Below are positions 50,358 through 58,723 of a stretch of DNA of 64,000 nucleotides, piece after piece. Position 1 is the first letter of the stretch. Every line of letters begins with the position of its first letter. The translations under genes and the position numbers were made by a program. Source of the stretch: Roseinatronobacter sp052379845 (GTDB taxonomy: Bacteria; Pseudomonadota; Alphaproteobacteria; Rhodobacterales; Rhodobacteraceae); the NCBI GenBank assembly GCA_052379845.1, contig JBQTCF010000015.1, one strand, 5' to 3'. Below the pieces are notes generated by a model. It made no database searches. It worked only from the letters and a program-made list of their open reading frames with translations, and had not been told where the DNA came from.

Positions 50358-51067
50358 TGTTGAAACTGGGCGTGCCGTCCAAGGGCCGGTTGATGGAAAA
50401 AACCTTTGACTGGTTCGCAACCCATGGCCTGACCCTGCAGCGCACGGGTGCGGACCGCGAATATGCGGGCAGTGTCGCGGGCGTTGACGGTGTGGAACTG
50501 GTGCTGCTGTCGGCCAGTGAGATCCCGCGTGAACTGGCGGCGGGACGCATTCATCTGGGGGTGACAGGGTCCGATCTGGTGCGCGAGACACTGGCGGACT
50601 GGCAAGCCCAGGTCGTGGACCTGGCGCCCATGGGCTTTGGACACGCGGATCTGGTGGTGGCCGTGCCCAAGGCGTGGGTTGATGTGGAAACGCTGGATGA
50701 TCTGGATGCCGTGGCGGCGGCGTTTCGCGCGCGCCACGGGTTCCGGCTGCGCATTGCCACGAAATACCACCGGCTGGTGCGCGAGTATCTGCGCGCGCAT
50801 GGGGTGGCCGATTACCAGCTTGTCGACAGTCAGGGCGCGACCGAAGGGACCATCAAGAACCTGACCGCCGAAGCGATTGCCGACATCACGTCAACGGGGG
50901 AAACGCTGCAGGCGAACCACTTGAAAATTCTGCGCGACCCGCCTGTGCATTGCTCGCAAGCCACGCTGTTTGCCAGCCGCGCGGCGGATTGGCGCGCGGT
51001 TGCGGATATTCGCACGACGCTGTTTGCGAAACTGGGCGTTGGGGATGTGTCGGGGCTGGGCGGATAG
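50354..51067 (+). CDS. hisG: ATP phosphoribosyltransferase, short catalytic subunit
   Basis: 237 residues, the short HisG form that needs HisZ and lacks the C-terminal regulatory domain. First step of histidine synthesis (ATP plus PRPP). Seen: KLGVPSKGRLMEKT, the bilobed periplasmic-binding-like fold with GVTGSDLVRET, and the PRPP loop DSQGATEGTIKNLTAEAIADI-type segment (split: QGATEGTIKNL, AEAIADITSTGETL). Two adjacent ATGs (50354, 50357); either is possible. Ends the hisS-hisZ-hisG unit. Confidence 0.96.
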   Translation: MMLKLGVPSKGRLMEKTFDWFATHGLTLQRTGADREYAGSVAGVDGVELVLLSASEIPRELAAGRIHLGVTGSDLVRETLADWQAQVVDLAPMGFGHADLVVAVPKAWVDVETLDDLDAVAAAFRARHGFRLRIATKYHRLVREYLRAHGVADYQLVDSQGATEGTIKNLTAEAIADITSTGETLQANHLKILRDPPVHCSQATLFASRAADWRAVADIRTTLFAKLGVGDVSGLGG

Positions 51068-51123
51068 GTCCGCAAGCGCGCGCTGCTTTGGAAAAGGCCG
51101 TTGGACACGGGCAATAATGCCCC

Positions 51124-52494
51124 TTATTCCCGCGCGCGCAATTCCAGCCAGATCCCATCGCGCGCGCGCACGGTCATATGCGCCATGGGGACGGGCACAC
51201 GGTCTGGTATGGCGCGGAATTCCCAGTCATGAAGCAGGCGCGCCAGAATCAACACGGCCTCGGCCATGGCGAAACCTGCGCCTGTGCATACACGCGGGCC
51301 GGTTGAGAACGGGATGAACCCGTCGCGGGCGTGGTGTTTGGTGGCGGGGTTGTGCCAGCGTTCGGGCCGGAAATCATGGGCGTCAGGCCAGATGCTTTCA
51401 TGCCGTCCCAAATGCCAGGGGCTGATAATGACCTGCGCGCCGCGCGCCAGGGGCCTGCCGCGAAAACACTCCGCCTGTGTTGTTTCGCGCACCAGCATCG
51501 GCACCGGCGGATACAGGCGCAACGCTTCGCGGAATGTGTCGCGGATCAGCGGGAAATGCTTCAGCACCCCGAATTCGGGCGCTGTGCCAGTTGCCACATA
51601 GGGCGCAAGGGCCTGCGCTTCGCGGGCCAGTTTATTTTGCCAGTCGGGATGATGGGTGGCAATCAGGTATAATGTCCATGCCAGCGCGGATGCACTGGTT
51701 TCATGCCCCGCGAGAAAGAAAATCGCGACCTGATCGACCATTTCAGCGGTGTCGAATGTGGTGCCGGTTTCAGGGTCGCGCGTTGTCATGATCTTGGTGG
51801 CCAGATCATCTGGCGCGGTGCCCGCCTGAATGGCGGCCATGCGCGTGGCGGTCATATGCGTAATCAGCGCGCGGATGCGTGCCGCCGTCGCCCTTGTCTG
51901 GCGGGGAAAGAAACGCGGCATCCAAACAGGCAGGGGCACAAGGGCTGCAAGGTTCAGAATGGGCGCGCTGCGCTGATGGGCGCGAAAGGTGCGATACACC
52001 TCGGTGGCAGTGTCATCGGCAATGGGCACAGAAAACAGTGTGCGGAAAATGACATCGGCTGCGGCGTGACTCATTTCCTCCTCTATCTCGACCTGTCCGG
52101 TTTGCAGGCGGCGGGCGGCGGCTTGTGCTGCGTCCCACATCGCAGGGAAGGTGTCGCGCAACCGCCCCCCTTCAAAGGCCGGGTCGATGATGCGGCGCTG
52201 GCGCGCCCATTCCGCGCCATTGGTCACAAAGACCGAATTGCCCAGCAGCAGCCGCAACCCTTCGCGCACGCGGTCGGATTTGGGGAAATCGCGCGGACGC
52301 GCGGACAGGACCAGCCGCACCAGTTCGGGCGTGTTCACCATGACCGAATGCAGAAACGGCAGCTTCACTTCCGCCATTTTGGCGCGATACAGGCGCGCGG
52401 GTTGCGTCGACAGAATGTCGCGCCGGAACATGCCCAGATGGCGCCAGAATGGCACACGCTCGGCGCGGTGTTCGGGCATGGGGGGGCGTGTCAT
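51124..52494 (-). CDS. Cytochrome P450
   Basis: 456 residues. Complete P450 signatures: I-helix FLAGHETSASAL for oxygen activation, K-helix EALR (ExxR), and heme loop FSTGPRVCTG with Cys403 the proximal ligand. Overall resemblance is to the CYP4/CYP102-like bacterial class with long alkyl substrates; the substrate is unknown and no ferredoxin or reductase is adjacent. The ATG at 52494 overlaps the stop of the upstream membrane hydrolase by 4 bases (ATGA), so the pair is translated together. Confidence 0.93.
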   Translation of the reverse strand: MTRPPMPEHRAERVPFWRHLGMFRRDILSTQPARLYRAKMAEVKLPFLHSVMVNTPELVRLVLSARPRDFPKSDRVREGLRLLLGNSVFVTNGAEWARQRRIIDPAFEGGRLRDTFPAMWDAAQAAARRLQTGQVEIEEEMSHAAADVIFRTLFSVPIADDTATEVYRTFRAHQRSAPILNLAALVPLPVWMPRFFPRQTRATAARIRALITHMTATRMAAIQAGTAPDDLATKIMTTRDPETGTTFDTAEMVDQVAIFFLAGHETSASALAWTLYLIATHHPDWQNKLAREAQALAPYVATGTAPEFGVLKHFPLIRDTFREALRLYPPVPMLVRETTQAECFRGRPLARGAQVIISPWHLGRHESIWPDAHDFRPERWHNPATKHHARDGFIPFSTGPRVCTGAGFAMAEAVLILARLLHDWEFRAIPDRVPVPMAHMTVRARDGIWLELRARE

Positions 52495-53732
52495 GGCAGG
52501 CGCGCGGTCTTGGGCAAATAACACGCATGCGACACAGAGGCAGACGGTTTGCGGTCGCGGAAGCGGTCAGCCAATGTCAGCGGGCCTGCGGTGATCTGGA
52601 AATAATCATAATCCTTGGGCGCATCAAAGGCGCAAAGATACTGGAAATGCAGCCGGAAATAGCGGCGGCGCAATTTGCGGTAGGTTTCAGGGCGCAGGCT
52701 TTGGCTGAAGGCTGCGGAAATGACCAAAGGCCAGCGCTTGCCAGTCGCGGGGGCAGCGCCGGCACTGCTGACGGGATCGCACAGCGCGTAGCAGCACCCA
52801 TCGCCGGGCGCCGTCACGTCCAGCCAGAACAGGTCTGGGCGGGTGGACAAATAGCGCAGATCACGGCGCAAATCCTGTGCATCAGGCAGGTAGGATTGCA
52901 TCGGCACCGCATGGCCCAGCGACAAGAAGGACAAAACAGGCATTGTGCGCGTGGCATGACCTGCGCGGATGACACGCGCCAGCACTGATACGCCCAGATG
53001 CACGCCTGACGAATGGCCCACAACCAGCACCTCGTCCAGATCGGGGTTTTGCAGGGCGTTTGCGATCAGGTCAGCAAATTCATCCAGCCGCGCTTCCAGC
53101 TCTGGCGGGTTGCGGCCCCGGTTTTTGGCAGTAAAGGCGAAATCCAGCAACAGGTAATGCACGAAAAACCTGCCATCGATTTTGCGAAACCCGTGCAGGA
53201 TGGGCGGCACAGCCCCCAGCCCCAGCGCATAGCCCAACCAGTGTGGCAGCACATGCGCCAGCCCCCAGCCAACCAGCCCCGCCACTGCCAGCGCGGTTGC
53301 CAACTGGCCCAGCAACATAACAACCGGATACATGGCCGCAATGCCCGGCCCCGCGCGCAACCTAAACAGCCGGAACATGACCCCGCCTGAAAAATACACC
53401 CATGCTGTGCGCACCAGCAGTGCATAGGTAGCCCAGATCCCCGCCTGCATGGAGGAGCGCACGATATCGGACCATTGCAGAATCATCATCGTGGTTTCGG
53501 TATCATGCCCGTCAACTGTTGCGCTGACATTCCAGCCATAGGGGCCATCATCGGCAGGTTTGGGGTGCTGGCTTATCCTGTAGCCCGAAATGCCCGCCTG
53601 CAGCGCAGATTCCGTGCGGTATAATTCACGGTAGCGGCGCGGGGGAAAAGGGTCATAGCCGGGAATATAAAACACATGGCGCCGTCGCACATGCTGGCCT
53701 GTCCTGCGGTCCTGAATGTGGGAATCGGCCAT
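52491..53732 (-). CDS. Membrane protein with alpha/beta-hydrolase-like domain
   Basis: 413 residues from the ATG at 53732 (MADSHIQDRR). An N-terminal segment RHVFYIPGYDPFPPRRYREL resembles the first strand and oxyanion region of a lipase. Hydrophobic spans at about 95-115 and 125-175 follow, then the nucleophile elbow VVGHSSG with Ser241 (GHSSG 239-243). The insertion of membrane spans inside a hydrolase fold is unusual. The C-terminus is basic with Tyr/Phe-rich helices. Coupled to the P450 by a 4-base overlap, so a joint role in lipid or hydrophobic-compound metabolism is likely but inferred. Confidence 0.75.
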   Translation of the reverse strand: MADSHIQDRRTGQHVRRRHVFYIPGYDPFPPRRYRELYRTESALQAGISGYRISQHPKPADDGPYGWNVSATVDGHDTETTMMILQWSDIVRSSMQAGIWATYALLVRTAWVYFSGGVMFRLFRLRAGPGIAAMYPVVMLLGQLATALAVAGLVGWGLAHVLPHWLGYALGLGAVPPILHGFRKIDGRFFVHYLLLDFAFTAKNRGRNPPELEARLDEFADLIANALQNPDLDEVLVVGHSSGVHLGVSVLARVIRAGHATRTMPVLSFLSLGHAVPMQSYLPDAQDLRRDLRYLSTRPDLFWLDVTAPGDGCCYALCDPVSSAGAAPATGKRWPLVISAAFSQSLRPETYRKLRRRYFRLHFQYLCAFDAPKDYDYFQITAGPLTLADRFRDRKPSASVSHACYLPKTARLP

Positions 53733-53907
53733 GTGACGCGCCCGTTTTGTTTGTTGACGGGGATGATAGCCCCGAAAACGGGTGAAAATAAGCCCTGTCC
53801 TGCACGAGAATGGGGCCGCGTGCAGATTGTGTTGCGTGGGTTGCATCCTTCATAACAACCCGCAAGACTGCACTGCGACCCATCACCCCATAAGACAGGA
53901 GGGCATA

Positions 53908-54462
53908 ATGGCCGTTTCCCCACCCGTATGCGATTTTGGCTGGCAGGCACCGGGTTTCACCCTGCCTGCGACGGACGGGCGCAGTTACACATTAAACGAC
54001 ATCATGGGGCCGAAAGGCGCGTTGGTGATGTTCATCTGCAATCATTGTCCCTATGTGTTGGGGGTGGTGGACCGCATTGTGCGCGATGCCCGCGATTTGC
54101 AGGCGATGGGCGTTGGTGTGGCCGCGATTTGTGCCAATGATGCGCAAGCCTATCCTGCGGACAGTTTCGCCAATATGGCCCGGTTTGCCCGCGAACATGA
54201 CTTCCCGTTCCCGTATCTGCATGATGAAAGCCAAAATGTGGCGCGCGCATGGGGCGCGCAATGCACACCGGATTTCTTTGGCCTGAATGCAGCCGGGGAA
54301 TTGCACTATCGCGGGCGGCTGGACGGGTCCGGGCGCAACCCTGCGCCAGATGGCGCGCGCCGCGACCTGTATGAAGCCATGGCCCAGATCGCGCAAACCG
54401 GCGCAGGCCCGCGCGATCAGATTGCGTCCATGGGGTGTTCGATCAAATGGAAACCCGCCTGA
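53908..54462 (+). CDS. Thioredoxin-fold redoxin protein
   Basis: 184 residues from the ATG at 53908 (AGGAGGG upstream). AhpC/TSA-Redoxin fold: PGFTLPATDGRSYTLNDI, the active site ICNHCPYV with Cys44 and Cys47 (C-N-H-C), and the cis-Pro segment AQCTPDFFGLN. No signal peptide, so cytosolic. The CNHCPYV group is usually annotated as thioredoxin-family or peroxiredoxin-like protein; the electron partner is not evident. Confidence 0.9.
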   Translation: MAVSPPVCDFGWQAPGFTLPATDGRSYTLNDIMGPKGALVMFICNHCPYVLGVVDRIVRDARDLQAMGVGVAAICANDAQAYPADSFANMARFAREHDFPFPYLHDESQNVARAWGAQCTPDFFGLNAAGELHYRGRLDGSGRNPAPDGARRDLYEAMAQIAQTGAGPRDQIASMGCSIKWKPA

Positions 54463-54470
54463 GCGCGCAG

Positions 54471-55457
54471 TCACAGCATAGAGGGCAGAACCTGATCGGG
54501 CGGGCGGTGCCCGTCCGCGAAGGTCTTGATGTTGATGATGACTTTCTCGCCCATCTCAACACGTCCTTCCAGCGTGGCCGACCCCATATGTGGCAATAGC
54601 ACCACATTGGGCAATTCGCGCAATCTGGGGTTGATCTCATTGCCATGCTCGAACACATCCAGCCCCGCACCCGCAATTTCACCCGCGCGCAAGCCGCGCG
54701 TCAGGGCATTTTCGTCAATGACTTCGCCGCGCGAGGTGTTGATGACAACAGCAGTCGGTTTCAGCAATTTCAGACGCCGCGCATTGAGCAGGTGAAACGT
54801 CGATGGCGTGTGCGGGCAGTTGATGGAAATCACATCCATCCGCGCCACCATCTGGTCCAGACTTTCCCACCATGTGGCTTCCAGCTTCTCCTCCACCTCG
54901 GGGCGCAGGCGGCGGCGGTTGTGGTAATGAATCTGCATGCCGAACGCCTGCGCGCGCCGCGCCACGGCCTGACCAATGCGGCCCATGCCCAGAATGCCCA
55001 GCCGCTTGCCGCCAATGCGCGTGCCCAGATTGGCAAGCGGCGACCAGCCGCGCCACCCGCCTGATTGCATGACCTGCAGGCCCTGCGGTATTTTGCGGGT
55101 GACAGCCAGCATCAGCGCCATCGCCATATCGGCAGTATCCTCGGTCAGAACACCGGGGGTGTTGGACACCAGAATGCCACGCTGGCGCGCGGATTGCACA
55201 TCAATATGGTCCACGCCTGCGCCGAAATTGGCAATCAGCTTCAACCGCTCGCCCGCGCCCGCCATAAGGCTGGCATCAATATTGTCGGTGATGGTCGGCA
55301 CCAGCACATCAGCGCTGCGCATGGCCTGCGCCAACTCATCGCGGGTCATGGGCGTGTCATCATCGCGCAGGGTGACATCGAACAATTCTTTCAGGCGCGT
55401 TTCGACCACGTCGGGCAGGCGTCGCGTTACGACAACACTCAGGCGTTGTGTGGGCAT
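54471..55457 (-). CDS. D-2-hydroxyacid dehydrogenase, glyoxylate/hydroxypyruvate reductase type
   Basis: 328 residues. NAD(P)-binding Rossmann motif GMGRIG (157-162) followed by NRRRLRPEVEE, suggesting NADP preference; catalytic Arg243 in NTSRGEVIDE and His290 in LLPHMGSA. The position that carries the catalytic Glu in this family (DVFExEP) appears to be Gly272 here, with Glu274 two residues later, so catalysis may differ. It reduces glyoxylate or hydroxypyruvate and would fit the glycolate and glycine genes nearby. Convergent with the redoxin gene (8 bases). Confidence 0.9.
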   Translation of the reverse strand: MPTQRLSVVVTRRLPDVVETRLKELFDVTLRDDDTPMTRDELAQAMRSADVLVPTITDNIDASLMAGAGERLKLIANFGAGVDHIDVQSARQRGILVSNTPGVLTEDTADMAMALMLAVTRKIPQGLQVMQSGGWRGWSPLANLGTRIGGKRLGILGMGRIGQAVARRAQAFGMQIHYHNRRRLRPEVEEKLEATWWESLDQMVARMDVISINCPHTPSTFHLLNARRLKLLKPTAVVINTSRGEVIDENALTRGLRAGEIAGAGLDVFEHGNEINPRLRELPNVVLLPHMGSATLEGRVEMGEKVIINIKTFADGHRPPDQVLPSML

Positions 55458-55620
55458 GGTTGCGTCTCACCTCTTTGCAAGTCAGGGGCTTTCTGGCAAA
55501 GTGCAATGAACTGGAACAGGCTGCAAGCACGCATTGCAGGCTGGGTCAGGGAAAAGACTGAATGAGCAGTCACAAGACACGCAGTCACCGATCACGGGAA
55601 AACCGGGGCAGACAGGCAAA

Positions 55621-56112
55621 ATGATGAAAACCACCCTTGTATTGGCGGCGCTTCTGGTCGCTTTTCCTGTGCTTGCGCAGGCTTTGGACCGTGGGCCGGT
55701 CACAAACCTGCCTTTGCCGCGCTATGTGTCGATGAAGGCCAGCGAAGGCAATGCGCGGCGCGGGCCGGATACGTCCCACCGTGTGGACTGGGTGTTTACA
55801 CGCCGTGACTTGCCGCTGCGTGTGACGGCCGAATACGAACACTGGCGCCGCGTAGAAGATGCCGAGGGGCAGGGCGGCTGGATGCATTACGCGCTTTTGT
55901 CGGGGGTGCGGTCGGTGCTGGTTCAGGGCGACATGGTGGAAATGCACAGCGCCCCTGACACGGCCTCCGGCGTTGCCGCGCTGTTGGAACGCGGTGTTAT
56001 TGCACATTTGCGCGCCTGTCAGATTGACTGGTGCAGGCTGGAAGTTGGCACCGCGCGCGGATGGGTAGAAAAGCGCCATATCTGGGGTGTTTCGCAAGAC
56101 GAGGAATTCTAG
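55621..56112 (+). CDS. Exported SH3-domain protein
   Basis: 163 residues from the ATG at 55621. Signal peptide (about 1-21, ends LAQA), then two bacterial SH3-like repeats: SMKASEGNARRGPDTSHRVD with VTAEYEHWRRVEDAEGQGGW, and HSAPDTASGVAALLERGV with WCRLEVGTARGWVEKRHIWG. Family of the DUF1058/SH3_4 type, periplasmic and probably binding cell wall or protein ligands. Stand-alone. Confidence 0.88.
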   Translation: MMKTTLVLAALLVAFPVLAQALDRGPVTNLPLPRYVSMKASEGNARRGPDTSHRVDWVFTRRDLPLRVTAEYEHWRRVEDAEGQGGWMHYALLSGVRSVLVQGDMVEMHSAPDTASGVAALLERGVIAHLRACQIDWCRLEVGTARGWVEKRHIWGVSQDEEF

Positions 56113-56327
56113 AGTATTCGCCTTGATCAAGCTGTTTTTGTCGTCCATTTGCGGTCTTGTCGGACGCGTGCGCGGGCCTGCGGCCCTTGCGATTCACTGG
56201 TGCATTTGCCGAATGTTTCCCTTGCCGAAAACAAGCGCATAAAGCCACCACACCCTGATGGGCTTATTCCGTCAACACGCGAATACGGTTTAATTTCAAC
56301 GCCGTGCAAGTCATTCTTCCTGCGCCG

Positions 56328-56894
56328 TTACGCTGTGGCCCGCTTGACACGCAACTGCGACAGGCTGTCATCAACCATCTCGCGCAAGGCGGGGGTGGTC
56401 GGGCGCGCGCGTGGGTAAAGCGGGGATGCGCGGTCATTCAGCACGGCCCCCCAGCCCGTGGTGGTTGCAAAAAACCGCGTCACGCCATCAGTGCCGAACT
56501 CCGCCAGAAACCCCGCCACCACAACATCCAGATAGCTAAGATGGATGTGATGCGACACATCCGGCAAGGCGGAAGCGTCCAGTGGCACCGCGTATACTTG
56601 CGCGGCAACAGTCACCGGCGACTCGTGGTGCAGGCGGTCTGGTGGCACCATATGGCGCCCGTAGCCGGTTTCGCGTAGGTCCAGCGCGGCCCAGTCCGCA
56701 CGCGGCACGCGCGCAATCAAGCCATCGATCCGCGCGTCGGTGTCGGGCACAACACTTAGAAATGTCTTGTCCAGACGGTGCGAATACCGCCATTCCCGCC
56801 GCCAGCCGCGAATCGCGGCGCGGTGCGCATCGGTATAGTCGTGGGTCTGGCGGTTCACCAAGGACCCGTAGCCAAAGAAATAAGGATCACTCAT
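56328..56894 (-). CDS. Gamma-glutamylcyclotransferase-like protein
   Basis: 188 residues of the GGCT/AIG2 fold: substrate loop FFGYGSLVNRQTHDY near the N-terminus and ALDLRETGYGR, where the Glu is the usual catalytic acid/base. It may cyclise gamma-glutamyl groups to 5-oxoproline or act on related amides; the substrate is unknown. Divergent from the glycine riboswitch operon. The gap before it (56113-56327) shows nothing. Confidence 0.85.
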   Translation of the reverse strand: MSDPYFFGYGSLVNRQTHDYTDAHRAAIRGWRREWRYSHRLDKTFLSVVPDTDARIDGLIARVPRADWAALDLRETGYGRHMVPPDRLHHESPVTVAAQVYAVPLDASALPDVSHHIHLSYLDVVVAGFLAEFGTDGVTRFFATTTGWGAVLNDRASPLYPRARPTTPALREMVDDSLSQLRVKRATA

Positions 56895-56984
56895 GCCCTA
56901 TATCTGACCAGTTTGCCCCCAAGGTGCAAGCATGGGATTTGCACTTGCCAAATGCGCGGCCTTTCCGCTAACAAAAGGGCGCAG

Positions 56985-57145
56985 ATACGGGAGACGCTGA
57001 TCGCAAGGTCAGGGCCGAAGGAGCAACCGCCCCGGTAAACTCTCAGGCAAAAGGACCGGTCTGCACACGGACTCTGGAGAGAGGTGCGCCAGCTTTGGCC
57101 GCCCGCCGAAGGGATAGCGATCTCAGGCGCACAGGACAGAGGGGG
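56985..57145 (+). ncRNA. Tandem glycine riboswitch (gcvT motif)
   Basis: Two consecutive glycine aptamers in the gcvT leader. Aptamer 1 (about 56985-57064) has CGGGAGA, GGCCGAAGGAGCAA and CTCTCAGGCAAAAGGAC. Aptamer 2 (about 57068-57145) has CTCTGGAGAGA, CGCCGAAGGGATAGC and CTCAGGCGCACAGGACAGAG. The short linker between them is typical. Glycine binding should turn on gcvTHP, so excess glycine is cleaved. The expression platform lies between 57146 and the gcvT ATG; no obvious terminator stem was seen, so control may be at translation. Confidence 0.95.
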
Positions 57146-57209
57146 CATGGAACGCGGCCAGCAGCCGCAACATGGACCCGGGCCGCATGGCCCAACCGGA
57201 AGGGGCAGT

Positions 57210-58334
57210 ATGTCTGATATGCAACCCGATCTGCGGCGCACCCCGCTGCATGCGCTGCATCTGGAACTTGGGGCAAAAATGGTGCCCTTTGCGGGCTATG
57301 ACATGCCCGTTCAATACCCGCTGGGGGTGATGGGGGAACATTTGCACTGTCGCGCCAAGGCGGGGTTGTTCGATGTCAGCCATATGGGACAGGTTATCTT
57401 GCGCGGGCCGAATGCCGCGCTGGCGCTGGAACGGCTGGTGCCTGTGGCGCTGGCGGAGTTGGCGGAAGGGCGGCAACGCTACGCGATGTTCACCAATGAC
57501 GCGGGCGGCATTCTGGATGATCTGATGGTGGCCAATCGCGGCGATCATCTGCTGGTGGTGGTCAATGCGGCCTGCAAGGCGGCGGATCTGGCGCATATGC
57601 GGCGCACTCTGCCGGAACTGGACGTGACCGAGGTGACCGACCGCGCGCTTTTGGCCTTGCAAGGGCCGCGTGCCGAAGCGGTATTGGCCGCGCTTTTGCC
57701 CGATGTGGTCAAGATGCGTTTCATGGATGTCGCCAATCATGATTGGAACGGGGTCACGCTTTGGGTATCGCGTTCGGGCTATACCGGCGAAGACGGGTTT
57801 GAAATTTCGGTGCCCGAAGCACAGGCCGACGCTTTCGCGCGTGCACTTCTGGCCCATGGCGATGTCGCGCCCATTGGACTGGGCGCGCGCGACAGCCTGC
57901 GGTTGGAAGCGGGGTTGTGCCTGTATGGCAATGACATCGACACCACCACCACCCCGGTTGAAGCAGCACTGAATTGGGCCATCCAGAAGGCGCGGCGCGC
58001 AGGCGGCGCGCGCGCGGGCGGATTTGCGGGCGCAGATGTGATTTTGCCGCAACTGGCACAGGGGGCCGCGCGCCAGCGTGTGGGGCTGATCCCGCAGGGC
58101 CGCGCGCCCATGCGCGCAGGCACCCCGCTTTTTGTCGCGCAGGACAGCGCCGCGCAAATCGGCACCATCACTTCGGGCGGGTTTGGCCCGTCTGTCGAAA
58201 GACCTGTTGCCATGGGATATGTGCCTGCTGAATATGCAGGCGCGGAAACGGAACTTTGGGCCGAACTGCGCGGCAAGCGTTTGCCTGTGCGCGTGGCGGC
58301 TTTACCCTTTCGCCCGTCAACCTACTGCAAATGA
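57210..58334 (+). CDS. gcvT: Glycine cleavage system T protein (aminomethyltransferase)
   Basis: 374 residues from the ATG at 57210 (GGAAGGGG upstream). Transfers the methylene of the H-protein-bound intermediate to tetrahydrofolate, releasing ammonia. Seen: AGYDMPVQYPLGVMGEHLH, GLFDVSHMGQ with the catalytic Asp, YTGEDGFEISVP and DSLRLEAGLCLYGND. The T-H-P gene order with a glycine riboswitch is standard in alphaproteobacteria. Confidence 0.97.
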   Translation: MSDMQPDLRRTPLHALHLELGAKMVPFAGYDMPVQYPLGVMGEHLHCRAKAGLFDVSHMGQVILRGPNAALALERLVPVALAELAEGRQRYAMFTNDAGGILDDLMVANRGDHLLVVVNAACKAADLAHMRRTLPELDVTEVTDRALLALQGPRAEAVLAALLPDVVKMRFMDVANHDWNGVTLWVSRSGYTGEDGFEISVPEAQADAFARALLAHGDVAPIGLGARDSLRLEAGLCLYGNDIDTTTTPVEAALNWAIQKARRAGGARAGGFAGADVILPQLAQGAARQRVGLIPQGRAPMRAGTPLFVAQDSAAQIGTITSGGFGPSVERPVAMGYVPAEYAGAETELWAELRGKRLPVRVAALPFRPSTYCK

Positions 58335-58342
58335 GGGATTCT

Positions 58343-58702
58343 ATGCGTTTTACCGAAGAACATGAATGGCTGCGCGTCGAAGGCGATGTCGTGGTCGTGG
58401 GAATCACCGAACACGCGGCCGAACAGCTTGGCGATGTCGTGTTCGTGGAATTGCCTGAAATCGAGGCCATGGTGGCCAAGGGCGATGAAGTCTGCGTGAT
58501 CGAATCGGTCAAGGCCGCCAGTGATATTCTGGCCCCCGTCGATGGCGAGATTGTCGAGGTCAACGAAGCCCTTGTCGACACCCCCGCGCTGGTCAATGAG
58601 GACCCGCAGGGGGACGCGTGGTTCTTCAAGATGAAGCTCGATGATCTGGGTGTTCTGGACGATTTCATGTCCGAGGACGAATACAAGGAATTTCTGGGCT
58701 GA
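58343..58702 (+). CDS. gcvH: Glycine cleavage system H protein
   Basis: 119 residues. Lipoyl carrier: lipoylated Lys57 in IESVKAASD, preceded by FTEEHEWLRVEGD and VELPEIEAMVAKGDEV. Shuttles the aminomethyl group between GcvP and GcvT. ATG at 58343 with GAGGGA upstream; it starts 8 bases after gcvT. Confidence 0.97.
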   Translation: MRFTEEHEWLRVEGDVVVVGITEHAAEQLGDVVFVELPEIEAMVAKGDEVCVIESVKAASDILAPVDGEIVEVNEALVDTPALVNEDPQGDAWFFKMKLDDLGVLDDFMSEDEYKEFLG

Positions 58703-58723
58703 TCCCCGGAAGCGGAGAAACGC

